This document shows positions 7,876 through 14,438 of a stretch of DNA of 14,438 bases, in pieces. A program made the position numbers and the translations under genes. The notes below the pieces were generated by a model, which made no database searches, was not told the DNA's origin, and saw only the letters and a list, made by a program, of their open reading frames with translations. How positions within the stretch are numbered: position 1 is the stretch's first letter; each line of letters starts with the position of its first letter. This stretch comes from CAZMXI01 sp964570205 (GTDB taxonomy: Bacteria; Planctomycetota; Phycisphaerae; Tepidisphaerales; Tepidisphaeraceae): positions 1 through 14,438 of the forward strand of contig CAZMXI010000128.1 in the NCBI GenBank assembly GCA_964570205.1. The letters are read 5' to 3'.

Positions 7876-9861
7876 CTACTTTCGGCCGGATGATCCCGCG
7901 GTCTTCTGCGCCTCAGCTTCTCTTTTCTGGCGGTCGGCATTGGCCTTGTCGAGAAGCGGCTTGAGTTCCGCAATGGCTGCTTCGGCCTCTTTGACGCGGC
8001 GCTCCAGATCATCCCGTTCGAGCTCTTTGCGGATCTGGCCGGCCGCCTGCCTCCGGGCGGCGTCCACCGTCATGCCCGGCGGGACCGCAATCTTCACGGG
8101 CGTTTCCTCAAGGATCCAGTCGTCGCTGCGCTGCGCGGCCAGAGGAACTCCCCGGTTGTTGACGATATTTCCCATCGGGTTTCTGGCCCAGGCATACCGG
8201 TAGTGGAGGGGTTCGGAGACAAAGCGGCTGCTCAGGACGAGCACCCTGCGGTCGAACCGAGGCCGGTTGCGGCCCTCTTCTGTGCCGTCGCTAAAGTAGT
8301 TGGTGTCCGCCGGATAGAACCGGCGGTCCTTGCCGGCGATGGCAAAGCCGAGCATCCGGCCATCGCTGTCGTCGCGGGTTTTGACCTCCGTGCTCATCGT
8401 CAGCCGCATTGTGCCATCCACGATCTCGACCTTCTCGATCGTGGGAGGCAGCCACCAGGTTTCGGCCTCCCGGCCTTTGAGCAGCTCGTACCGCGTCGCC
8501 AGGGCCCATTTGGCGGCCCGTTCGCCGGCGGGGATCTTGATCTGGGGGTGATACCAGGCCTTACGCAGGTCGAAGCTGCTCACAAAGCCGATGCTCTTGT
8601 CGCCGGCGCTATATAGGTCGCGAAACGTCTGGTAGTGCGCCTCGCGAATGTAGATGCCGGCGTCGAACATCGGCGGGAGAAAGATGTCCAGCGTCTGCGG
8701 CTGGCTGTCCGTGCACAGCGAGATGATGCAGAAGGGCATAAGCGGGTCGCCGAATGTCTCCCGCCACGCGGCGATCATCTTCCCGAACACCTGGTAGTAC
8801 ATCCTCGCCCCGGCCGAGCCGTTGAAAGCGTTGTTGTACCCCTGGTGGAAGAGGGCGCCCGCCACGGTCAGGCCGCGCAGCGGCCTGATGACGCCAGCAT
8901 AACAGTAGCCTGGACGGTTTCTGTCGGCGGCGGGCCCCGGCCGCAGGTCGCTCGGCGGCTGGCTGTCTGCGGGAATGGGCTCGCCCCTGGCCTGGAGGTT
9001 CTTCATGCGGTTTTCGAAGGCGGCCACTCGCGCCTTGAGGTCGGCCTGCGAATCGAATGCGGCGATCCGGTCGGCCCAGTCCTTCAGCATCGCCTGCGTC
9101 TCGGTGCCTTCGATCTTTCGCAAGACATCCTCGGGCGTCCACGTCTCGACAGTAGTCCCACCGATCGAGGCGTCGATCAGCCCGATGGGCACGCCGCTGG
9201 CCATGTGGACCCGCCGTCCGAAGACATAGCCGATCGCGGAAAAATCCTTGACTGTTTCGGGGGAGCAGACATCCCAGTCGCCTTTGCGGAAGTGCCTCCT
9301 GGACCATTCGCTCCACTCGTGAAGGCGCTCAAAGCTGTGGACCGACGCGAAGCCCTTCCCGCCCGGCAGGGTCAGGAGCCGGATACGCGGGAAGTTGGCC
9401 GAAACGATCTCGAGTTCACCATCGTCAACGTTGCTGATGGGGAACTCCATGTTGCTCTGCCCGCCCAGGATCCAGACGTCGCCGACGAGGATGTTCTCCA
9501 GCGTCAGAGTCGTGCTCTTTCCCTTGACGGTCATGATCTGCGGGGCGTTATTGGCGGAAACCGGCCTGAGCGTCACCTGCCAGGTCCGGTCCGCCGCCGA
9601 CCGCGTCCGGATCTCCTGTCCGGCAAACACAACGGCGACTTCTTCGCCCGGAGCGGCCCAGCCCCAGATGTTCAACGGCTTGTCGCGCTGAAGGACCATG
9701 TTCGACTGAAAGACATTGGAGACGCACAGGCCCTGCCCGATGGCCGGAACGTCTACAACGTCCTCCTTGGGCATGGCCTTCGGTGCCGCGGCGGCGGCCG
9801 CCGCCAATCCGCTCAGCCACACCAGCAGCAACGTCGCCATGTACTGATGTGTGTGTTTCAC
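7876..9861 (-). CDS. Sialate-O-acetylesterase-like SGNH hydrolase with C-terminal coiled coil
   Basis: This 661-residue exported protein probably removes acetyl groups from sugars. A Sec signal ends in a poly-Ala stretch (19-26). Residues 46-80 (NMVLQRDKPLNIWGWAAPGE) are the beta-sandwich entry typical of the sialate O-acetylesterase family. The nucleophile is S136 in GGQSNMEFP; SIGGT (232-236) forms the next block. The third block reads HQGYNN (339-344) instead of the usual WQGExN. H438 in AWYHPQ is the likely catalytic His, without a clear Asp three residues before it. Residues about 598-654 are charged and Ala-rich (KELERDDLERRVKEAEAA) and look like a coiled coil not typical of the family. 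The start is GTG at 9861: AAGGAG lies 8 nt upstream, and GTGA overlaps the fucosidase stop by 4 nt, pointing to coupled translation. A later in-frame ATG (residue 8) would cut into the signal peptide. Confidence 0.88.
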   Translation of the reverse strand: MKHTHQYMATLLLVWLSGLAAAAAAAPKAMPKEDVVDVPAIGQGLCVSNVFQSNMVLQRDKPLNIWGWAAPGEEVAVVFAGQEIRTRSAADRTWQVTLRPVSANNAPQIMTVKGKSTTLTLENILVGDVWILGGQSNMEFPISNVDDGELEIVSANFPRIRLLTLPGGKGFASVHSFERLHEWSEWSRRHFRKGDWDVCSPETVKDFSAIGYVFGRRVHMASGVPIGLIDASIGGTTVETWTPEDVLRKIEGTETQAMLKDWADRIAAFDSQADLKARVAAFENRMKNLQARGEPIPADSQPPSDLRPGPAADRNRPGYCYAGVIRPLRGLTVAGALFHQGYNNAFNGSAGARMYYQVFGKMIAAWRETFGDPLMPFCIISLCTDSQPQTLDIFLPPMFDAGIYIREAHYQTFRDLYSAGDKSIGFVSSFDLRKAWYHPQIKIPAGERAAKWALATRYELLKGREAETWWLPPTIEKVEIVDGTMRLTMSTEVKTRDDSDGRMLGFAIAGKDRRFYPADTNYFSDGTEEGRNRPRFDRRVLVLSSRFVSEPLHYRYAWARNPMGNIVNNRGVPLAAQRSDDWILEETPVKIAVPPGMTVDAARRQAAGQIRKELERDDLERRVKEAEAAIAELKPLLDKANADRQKREAEAQKTAGSSGRK

Positions 9862-10832
9862 GGTCTTGTCTCCTTGCCTGCCACCAGTCCACCGACCTCC
9901 TCCAAAACCTTGACGCTGGCTTCGTCGAATTTGCCCTGCTTGTTCGGGCCGACGTTCAATAGGAAGTTGGAGTTCCTGCCGTTGACCGTAGTCAAAAGAT
10001 CGAGGACCTGTCTGGCCGTCTTGGGGCGGGCGCCCTCTTTCCAGAACCATCCTTGTTCCAGGCACCAGCAGGTTTCGCCCGGCGCGGTATTGTCCGCGGG
10101 AAACTGCCGCATCTCCTTCACGGCGATATCGGCGTATGGCGTTCCTTTCTTCCCCCAGTCCCACCAGTTCGAACTGGCAAGGACGTCGGGACGCAAGCTC
10201 CTGAAGAAGGCGAGCGCGTCCTCCGCCGGCATGATCTGCGGGTCGAGCGAATCGTTCCAGATGTAGAAAACATCGGGATACTTCTCGACAAGCTCGGCGA
10301 TCTGCTTCTCCTGGAATTCGATCTGCTCTTTCACGGTATGGGTGGCCGGATCGCATTCGGGCGGCAGGACCTTGTACTGGGCCTTGAAGCCCGGATGACG
10401 CCAGCAGTAGTAGAGCCCCACCTTCAGCCCGCGGCTCGTGAAAGATTTGATGAACTGCGCCACGAGGTCCTGCTTGTATGGACAGGCGGGATTCATGACG
10501 TCGTAGGTCGTGTACTTGCTGTCCCACAGGCAGAAGCCGCCGACGTGCTTGGCGGTCAGCACGGCATACGTCATGCCCGCCGACTTGGCCGCGTCCGCCC
10601 AGGCGTCGGTGTCCACTTTGCCGCCGGGGTCGAAGGTTGAGGGATCGGGGTAGCCCTCCGTCCATTGGACACCCTTGTAGGTGGCCATGTTGTAGTGAAT
10701 GAACATCCCGAATTTCAGCTTCAGGAACTCCTCCTGTAGCGCCTTGACTGGTTTGCGCTCAGCCGCCGATGCAATGCTCGTCAGCGCTGCAATCAGCAGC
10801 GGCGCCATTGCGAAACGCAACGTTCTGCTCAT
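9858..10832 (-). CDS. GH29-type alpha-L-fucosidase, exported
   Basis: The predicted role is removal of alpha-linked L-fucose by a retaining mechanism outside the cytoplasm. The 324-residue chain has a Sec signal (cleavage near SAA-ER), then a short TIM barrel without the C-terminal beta-sandwich many GH29 enzymes carry. Family marks are KFGMFIHYN (40-48, H46), the lysine-histidine pair in TAKHVGGFCLWDS (93-105; most members have KHHDGF), GLKVGLYYCW (135-144) and YIWNDSLD (190-197), where D194 is the likely nucleophile. NGRNSNFLLNVGPN-like residues before the end match the usual NGNLLLNVGP motif. The acid/base residue cannot be named from sequence. The ATG at 10832 has GAGG 7 nt upstream and lies 24 nt after the preceding stop. 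Its stop overlaps the next start as GTGA. The replaced H-D pair means substrate preference may differ from classical fucosidases. Confidence 0.88.
   Translation of the reverse strand: MSRTLRFAMAPLLIAALTSIASAAERKPVKALQEEFLKLKFGMFIHYNMATYKGVQWTEGYPDPSTFDPGGKVDTDAWADAAKSAGMTYAVLTAKHVGGFCLWDSKYTTYDVMNPACPYKQDLVAQFIKSFTSRGLKVGLYYCWRHPGFKAQYKVLPPECDPATHTVKEQIEFQEKQIAELVEKYPDVFYIWNDSLDPQIMPAEDALAFFRSLRPDVLASSNWWDWGKKGTPYADIAVKEMRQFPADNTAPGETCWCLEQGWFWKEGARPKTARQVLDLLTTVNGRNSNFLLNVGPNKQGKFDEASVKVLEEVGGLVAGKETRP
9870..9875 (-). promoter_or_regulatory. Ribosome binding site for the GTG start of the SGNH gene
   Basis: AAGGAG on the minus strand sits inside the last codons of the fucosidase gene, 8 nt before the GTG at 9861. 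It decides the GTG start over the in-frame ATG seven codons later and supports translational coupling through the GTGA overlap. Confidence 0.7.
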
Positions 10833-10856
10833 CGGATCGCCTCTTTCACTTCCTCA

Positions 10857-12215
10857 TCAAGGCTCAGGTCGCCTGTCGCGGAGCCTCAGCTTGTGCCTTC
10901 CTGTGAGCCCGTCCAGCATCATCGTCGCCAGCGTGCAGCTCATGCAATAGTCGCGGATTCCCAGCGGCTTGCCCGAGACCGAATCGTAATGTTCGCTGAT
11001 TCCGTTCTTGATGGCGTTGGCGATGGTCTTGTCAGCGATGTCGGCAGCAAGGTGCTTGTGGCCATAGGCAGCCAGTCCGCTGGCGATCTGGTAATTTGTC
11101 GAGGGCCAGACATCGCCGCGCCAGAAGGCGCTGGATTTCCAGCGCCGGTCGGTTCGATCGACGGTCGGAACCGGAAGCGGCGTCTGCCAGGCGGGCGAAG
11201 CCAGCACGTCGGCCATGCGCTGGGCCATCGCGGCCGTGGGCACGCCGGCCGTCAGCGGAACCCAACTGCCGATGGTCGCCACCGGGACCTTCTCCAGCGA
11301 GTCGCGTTTCACCGCCAGAAATGTTCCCGCACGCTCATCCCACATGTGATCGCGCATCGCCTGAACGGCTTTGACGATTCGCTTCTCGCGCCGAGCCGCC
11401 ATCGCTTCATCGCCCGCGACTCTCGCCAGCCGCGCCAGGCTTCTCTCGCCGATGATGAGATAGGCCGTGTTGCCCACCACGCAGGTGTCGCCGTACCACG
11501 CGCCTTCACTGGGTCCCTTGCGCGTGGGGTGGGGCGTCAGCTTCAGGCCATCCATGGAGCAGTCATAGTCGTAGGTCTCCCACTTCGCATGCTGGACGAT
11601 CCCGCTGTACGAGCCGACCGCGATCAGGCCGACGTCGGTCACGTCGCGCTCGCGCCAGAACCAATCGTGAAACCGTTCCAGCCGCCCGAGGCACTGCTTG
11701 AGCAGTTCGCCGTCGTGGTTGCGCTGGCAGACCCGCTCCAGGCCCCAGGCGAGCAAGGCACTCTGCGAGAACTGACGGACCGGTTGCGGGGCGGTCTTGA
11801 TCGCCACCGTCACCATGTCCTGGGCATAGTCCGGCTTCTCTTTGTTCCAGCGATCCTGGAAATCCCAGTAGTTTTGGAAGATGTCGCGGATGGTCTGCTT
11901 CCGGCTGGGCAGCAGGCTGAGCAGGTCGACCACGAACATGGTGTCCCAGATCCATTGGCCGACGTAGTACGGCCCGCCGGGCTGGACCCAGGTGTGCAGC
12001 AATGGTTCTGTTGACGGCCGGAGTTTGTCCAGGATGCATTTGTTGAAGACGCGCTGGGTCAGGGTCAGGACCTGCGGGTCGTCGGATTCGAAGAAGTCCC
12101 GGATGTCCACGGTTTTCGCTTCCGCGGCATCGGCCCAGCCATCGAGTAGACAGCTCAACCCCATCCCTCCGACGGCCGCGCCGCCGGCAAACCTGAGAAA
12201 GTCACGTCGGTTCAT
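10857..12215 (-). CDS. Tat-exported (alpha/alpha)6-barrel glycosidase, GH63/MGH1-like
   Basis: This 452-residue protein resembles the inverting (alpha/alpha)6 glycosidases of GH63, mannosylglycerate hydrolase and trehalase (GH37), which cut alpha-linked glucose or mannose units. Visible marks are GQWIWDTMF (86-94, candidate acid D91), WRGDVWPSTNYQIASGL (a close match to the family WRGPxWPxxNY) and SEHYDSVSGKPLG near 407-419, where E408 would be the base of the family EYYDPxTG motif. The N-terminus MNRRDFLRFAGGAAVGGMG carries a twin-arginine signal (RRDFLRF), unlike the Sec signals of its neighbours. A later GLSC does not fit a standard lipobox. The ATG at 12215 has AAAGGG 7 nt upstream and follows the esterase stop by 17 nt. 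Exact family and substrate are uncertain; GH15- or GH78-like barrels are less likely alternatives. Confidence 0.8.
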   Translation of the reverse strand: MNRRDFLRFAGGAAVGGMGLSCLLDGWADAAEAKTVDIRDFFESDDPQVLTLTQRVFNKCILDKLRPSTEPLLHTWVQPGGPYYVGQWIWDTMFVVDLLSLLPSRKQTIRDIFQNYWDFQDRWNKEKPDYAQDMVTVAIKTAPQPVRQFSQSALLAWGLERVCQRNHDGELLKQCLGRLERFHDWFWRERDVTDVGLIAVGSYSGIVQHAKWETYDYDCSMDGLKLTPHPTRKGPSEGAWYGDTCVVGNTAYLIIGERSLARLARVAGDEAMAARREKRIVKAVQAMRDHMWDERAGTFLAVKRDSLEKVPVATIGSWVPLTAGVPTAAMAQRMADVLASPAWQTPLPVPTVDRTDRRWKSSAFWRGDVWPSTNYQIASGLAAYGHKHLAADIADKTIANAIKNGISEHYDSVSGKPLGIRDYCMSCTLATMMLDGLTGRHKLRLRDRRPEP

Positions 12216-12232
12216 CGCCTCGCCCTTTGTCT

Positions 12233-13342
12233 CTATCTTCCGATCCGCAACAGCTCCACCATGGCCCCGCCCATGGCTTGGCCAATATCCATGTACGTTT
12301 CAGCGTTGCCGCTGTAATGGCTGTTGGAGGCGCCGCCATGAGACAAGGGGTTGGAATAGACGGTGGCCACATTGCCTTTGAACTCGGGGTACTTGCCGCT
12401 GTTGCCGTCGACCGCAAGCTGGGCCTCAAGGATCTTCCCTTCATTGCCCCCGTCGCCCTTCTTGGTCTGGCCAAGGGTGGCGAGGACGAATTTGGCGTTG
12501 GGGGCATCAAAGTCCTTGCGTAACTGCTTGATCAACTGGACGAGATTCTGCTCGTAGCGGCTGGCCAGCCCGGCATCGTAGCGATCCTTGTCGCCCTGCC
12601 AGAAGAAGAACCCCGCGATCTCGTACTTCTTCGCACCGGGGTAGTACTTGTCGAGTTCCTCGAGGACCTTCTTCGCGCGGGCGATATCTCCATCGTACTG
12701 CATGCCGGCGTACCAGCCGATCTTCTGCGGCTCAGTACCCTTCTCCCATCGCATGGGGGACTCCTTGTAGCCGGCGTAGGTGTAGACCACGTCCTTGCCG
12801 GTCTTCTTGTCCTTGTCCGTGAACTCATATCCCTTGCTGCCCGGGGGCAGCAGGTCCCAGCCGAGGCTGCGGTTGCCGATGCAGCTCTTGAGAATCAGTA
12901 CCGGCGCATCGACGGCGTTTCCCAGATGGTGCCCGATGCCGATCTCCGGGCCGATGGTCCTGCCCTTGATGGTCAGCCATTCGTTGTTGAAGAGTCGCAT
13001 GTCGCCCGTGCCGCTGCCCATGACGCGCACGTTGCGCACATCCTTCCGCTCCGTCCACTTGCCCGCATCGTCCACCAGGTAGGGGTACTTATTCCTCACC
13101 TTGACCGCATGCTCCAGCGAGCCGTCCTTTTCGCCGGCGATCCGGCCCATGCCCAGCATGTTGGACTGGCCAAGCAGAATGTAAACCTGGACGGGCTTGC
13201 TCATGTCCGCTTCTTTGCCGTCCGGTCTGGGCAACTGCTGCCTGGGATCCGTACCGGCCTGGTCTGCCGCCGATACATGGGTGAATCCGATGGCCAGCGC
13301 GACCAGCAGGCAGCCTAGACGCATTGTCTTCTTTCTGAGCAT
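12233..13342 (-). CDS. Exported SGNH/CE6-like acetylesterase
   Basis: This 369-residue protein probably deacetylates a polysaccharide or oligosaccharide. A Sec signal (MLRKKTMRLGCLL, cleavage near VSA-AD) is followed by ILLGQSNMLGMG (56-66), placing the nucleophile at S60, as in the SASA/CE6 esterases of xylan and sialate. GPEIGIGHHLG (131-141) is the second block. FFFWQGDKDR (245-254) is the third, with Asp in place of the family Glu of WQGE. SNSHYSG (339-345) supplies the likely catalytic His342. It is unrelated in sequence layout to the larger SGNH protein downstream apart from the GQSNM block, so the cluster carries two different esterases. The ATG at 13342 was chosen because AAGGAG (13351-13356) lies 8 nt upstream; an internal ATG six codons later is also possible. 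The unknown gene ends 42 nt before it. Confidence 0.87.
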   Translation of the reverse strand: MLRKKTMRLGCLLVALAIGFTHVSAADQAGTDPRQQLPRPDGKEADMSKPVQVYILLGQSNMLGMGRIAGEKDGSLEHAVKVRNKYPYLVDDAGKWTERKDVRNVRVMGSGTGDMRLFNNEWLTIKGRTIGPEIGIGHHLGNAVDAPVLILKSCIGNRSLGWDLLPPGSKGYEFTDKDKKTGKDVVYTYAGYKESPMRWEKGTEPQKIGWYAGMQYDGDIARAKKVLEELDKYYPGAKKYEIAGFFFWQGDKDRYDAGLASRYEQNLVQLIKQLRKDFDAPNAKFVLATLGQTKKGDGGNEGKILEAQLAVDGNSGKYPEFKGNVATVYSNPLSHGGASNSHYSGNAETYMDIGQAMGGAMVELLRIGR

Positions 13343-13350
13343 GGGGTGTT

Positions 13351-13356
13351 CTCCTT
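13351..13356 (-). promoter_or_regulatory. Ribosome binding site of the CE6-like esterase
   Basis: AAGGAG on the minus strand, 8 nt before the ATG at 13342, is a near-ideal Shine-Dalgarno. It supports that start over the ATG at 13324. Confidence 0.6.
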
Positions 13357-13384
13357 CTACAACAGCTTTGCTTCGTCTCTTGAG

Positions 13385-14438
13385 TTACTGTGCTGCCTGC
13401 CCCGTGACGACCGGGACATATCCCACCTCCATGCCCTTCGGCGGTGTGACCAGCAGCGCTGGATCCAGCGCCACCAGTTTGCCGCGGGTGGGCGGCGGCA
13501 TGTAGTCCCGGTCAATCGGCCAGCTCGTGTGGATCTTTTCCACGAATGCCTGGAGTCGCGCCTTTTTCTGCTCGCTCCAGTTGTACTGCTGGAAGGAAGG
13601 CTGGTCCACAAACCGGTACCAACAGTACGTCACCACCGAGCCGTCCGTGAGCTTGACGGTGAACGGCCCGGCCTTGGCGCCGGGCCTGGCCCACGCGCCG
13701 GCCGCGGGCGATGTGTATGGCACTCCCGGCCGCGCCAGCGCGAACTTCCGGCCGTGCAGTTGCGTCTCGGCCGGGACATCCTTGGCCGCCACGGCCACGC
13801 GTTCTTCGCCGACGTGTTTGTAGTACTCGGGGAAGATGCCGCGGGGGCTGACATCGCTGTCGCTCCACTCTACGCCCCAGACGTTGCCCTCGTAGATTTT
13901 CGTGTCAAACACGCGATCGACGCCGGTGATCTTCTTGCCGGCCTGGTCGTAGCGGGTCGTGCGCGTGTTGAGCTTGGGCTTCCATGCGCCCTTCTCATCG
14001 AATTGCCCGGAGCAGGCCGGCCCGCCGTCACGCCACGCCTTGAAGGCATCGTAGAGCGCTGCCTTGGAGTAATAGGTGACATCCTGCACCAGGAAGGCGC
14101 GGCCTTCTGCGTCCACTGGGAATTGCATCTTCGGCAGCCTGGAATAGACCGTGCCCTGTGTATCCCTGGCGTCGAAGCGCGGCACGGTGTTGATTTCCAT
14201 AGCGCCGCCGCCCATGAGGCCGGATCGCGCGTCAAGGCCGCGGCCGTAGAGGAACGGATAGTCAAACAGCTTGCCGATCTTGCTCCAGGTCTCCGGGATG
14301 TAGTAGGCGATAGGCCCCTTGAAATTGGCGGCGCTGAGGAAGCAGGTCCAGCTCTGGTCTCCCGTCGGAGGGTCTCCGGTGGTGGGGTCCGTGAAGGGAA
14401 GCGCCATCCAGGTGTAGCCGAGAAACTCGCCGTTGGGG
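13385..14438 (-). CDS. Protein of unknown family, 5' end beyond the window
   Basis: The frame is open to the right edge: upstream of the first internal ATG (14407) it continues as NGEFLGYTW, so the true start and any signal peptide are outside the window. About 350 residues are visible and I do not recognise a family. The protein is rich in Trp, Tyr and Pro and low in long hydrophobic segments, which suggests a soluble, probably exported beta-rich fold. Notable stretches are GYTWMALPFTDPTTGD, IAYYIPETWSKIG, GNVWGVEWSDSDVSPRGIFP, FALARPGVPYTSP and VVTYCWYRFVDQPSFQQYNW. It is the first gene visible in the minus-strand cluster, 42 nt before the CE6-like esterase, so a role with glycan binding or breakdown is a guess from context only. 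It ends with TAA at 13385. Confidence 0.75.
   Translation of the reverse strand, partial: PNGEFLGYTWMALPFTDPTTGDPPTGDQSWTCFLSAANFKGPIAYYIPETWSKIGKLFDYPFLYGRGLDARSGLMGGGAMEINTVPRFDARDTQGTVYSRLPKMQFPVDAEGRAFLVQDVTYYSKAALYDAFKAWRDGGPACSGQFDEKGAWKPKLNTRTTRYDQAGKKITGVDRVFDTKIYEGNVWGVEWSDSDVSPRGIFPEYYKHVGEERVAVAAKDVPAETQLHGRKFALARPGVPYTSPAAGAWARPGAKAGPFTVKLTDGSVVTYCWYRFVDQPSFQQYNWSEQKKARLQAFVEKIHTSWPIDRDYMPPPTRGKLVALDPALLVTPPKGMEVGYVPVVTGQAAQ

Noticed and set aside
7770..8012. N-terminal extension of the sulfatase to an ATG at 8012
   Set aside because: It overlaps the end of the SGNH gene, is Arg/Ser-rich without structure, and would bury the signal peptide at residue 82.
8635..10266. Long plus-strand open frame opposite the SGNH and fucosidase genes
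   Set aside because: It spans two real minus-strand genes and their junction, has no family motifs, and is explained by GC-rich codon bias leaving antisense frames open.
9862..10665. N-terminal extension of the large SGNH protein to an ATG at 10665 (929 residues)
   Set aside because: The extension is an out-of-frame reading of the fucosidase gene. The GTG at 9861, with a signal peptide and ribosome binding site, is the real start.
12150..12165. Lipobox GLSC in the GH63/MGH1-like protein
   Set aside because: The -3 position is Gly instead of Leu or a similar residue. The twin-arginine signal explains export without lipidation.

Overview
This is a GC-rich window (by eye well above 60%) in which every convincing gene lies on the minus strand. 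Several secreted carbohydrate-active enzymes sit together with a formylglycine-type sulfatase and SGNH esterases, and no SusC/SusD pair is visible. This suggests a draft or metagenome-derived genome from the Planctomycetes-Verrucomicrobia-Lentisphaerae side of the bacteria rather than a Bacteroidetes. That placement is inference from gene style, not from a marker gene. A run of 10 Ns at 4161-4170 marks a scaffold join.

Reading in the direction of transcription (right to left), the window opens with a protein of unknown family that runs off the right edge (13385-14438). It is followed by a short exported SGNH/CE6-like esterase (12233-13342), a Tat-exported (alpha/alpha)6-barrel glycosidase resembling GH63/MGH1 (10857-12215), a GH29-type alpha-L-fucosidase (9858-10832), a long sialate-O-acetylesterase-like SGNH protein with a C-terminal coiled coil (7876-9861), a sulfatase (6279-7769) and a GH2-type glycosidase broken only by the N gap (3306-6210). 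Spacings are short (a 4-nt overlap, then 17 to 106 nt), so one long operon is likely. Together the products would remove sulfate, acetyl, fucose and other sugar caps from a complex glycan outside the cytoplasm. The substrate is not known; a sulfated, acetylated, fucose-containing polysaccharide is the simplest inference.

After a 121-nt spacer with a possible promoter and a GC hairpin come two cytoplasmic amino-acid enzymes 22 nt apart. One is a single-chain iron-sulfur L-serine dehydratase (1634-3184); the other is an ornithine-cyclodeaminase/mu-crystallin family protein (616-1611) that lacks the catalytic Asp of true ornithine cyclodeaminase. They look like a separate small catabolic unit.

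The left 615 bases hold no clear gene. They contain a plus-strand sequence resembling the 3' end of a tRNA gene followed by a terminator-like hairpin, and a minus-strand open frame that ends in ATGA at the left edge. This may be the edge of an integrated element, but the evidence is weak.
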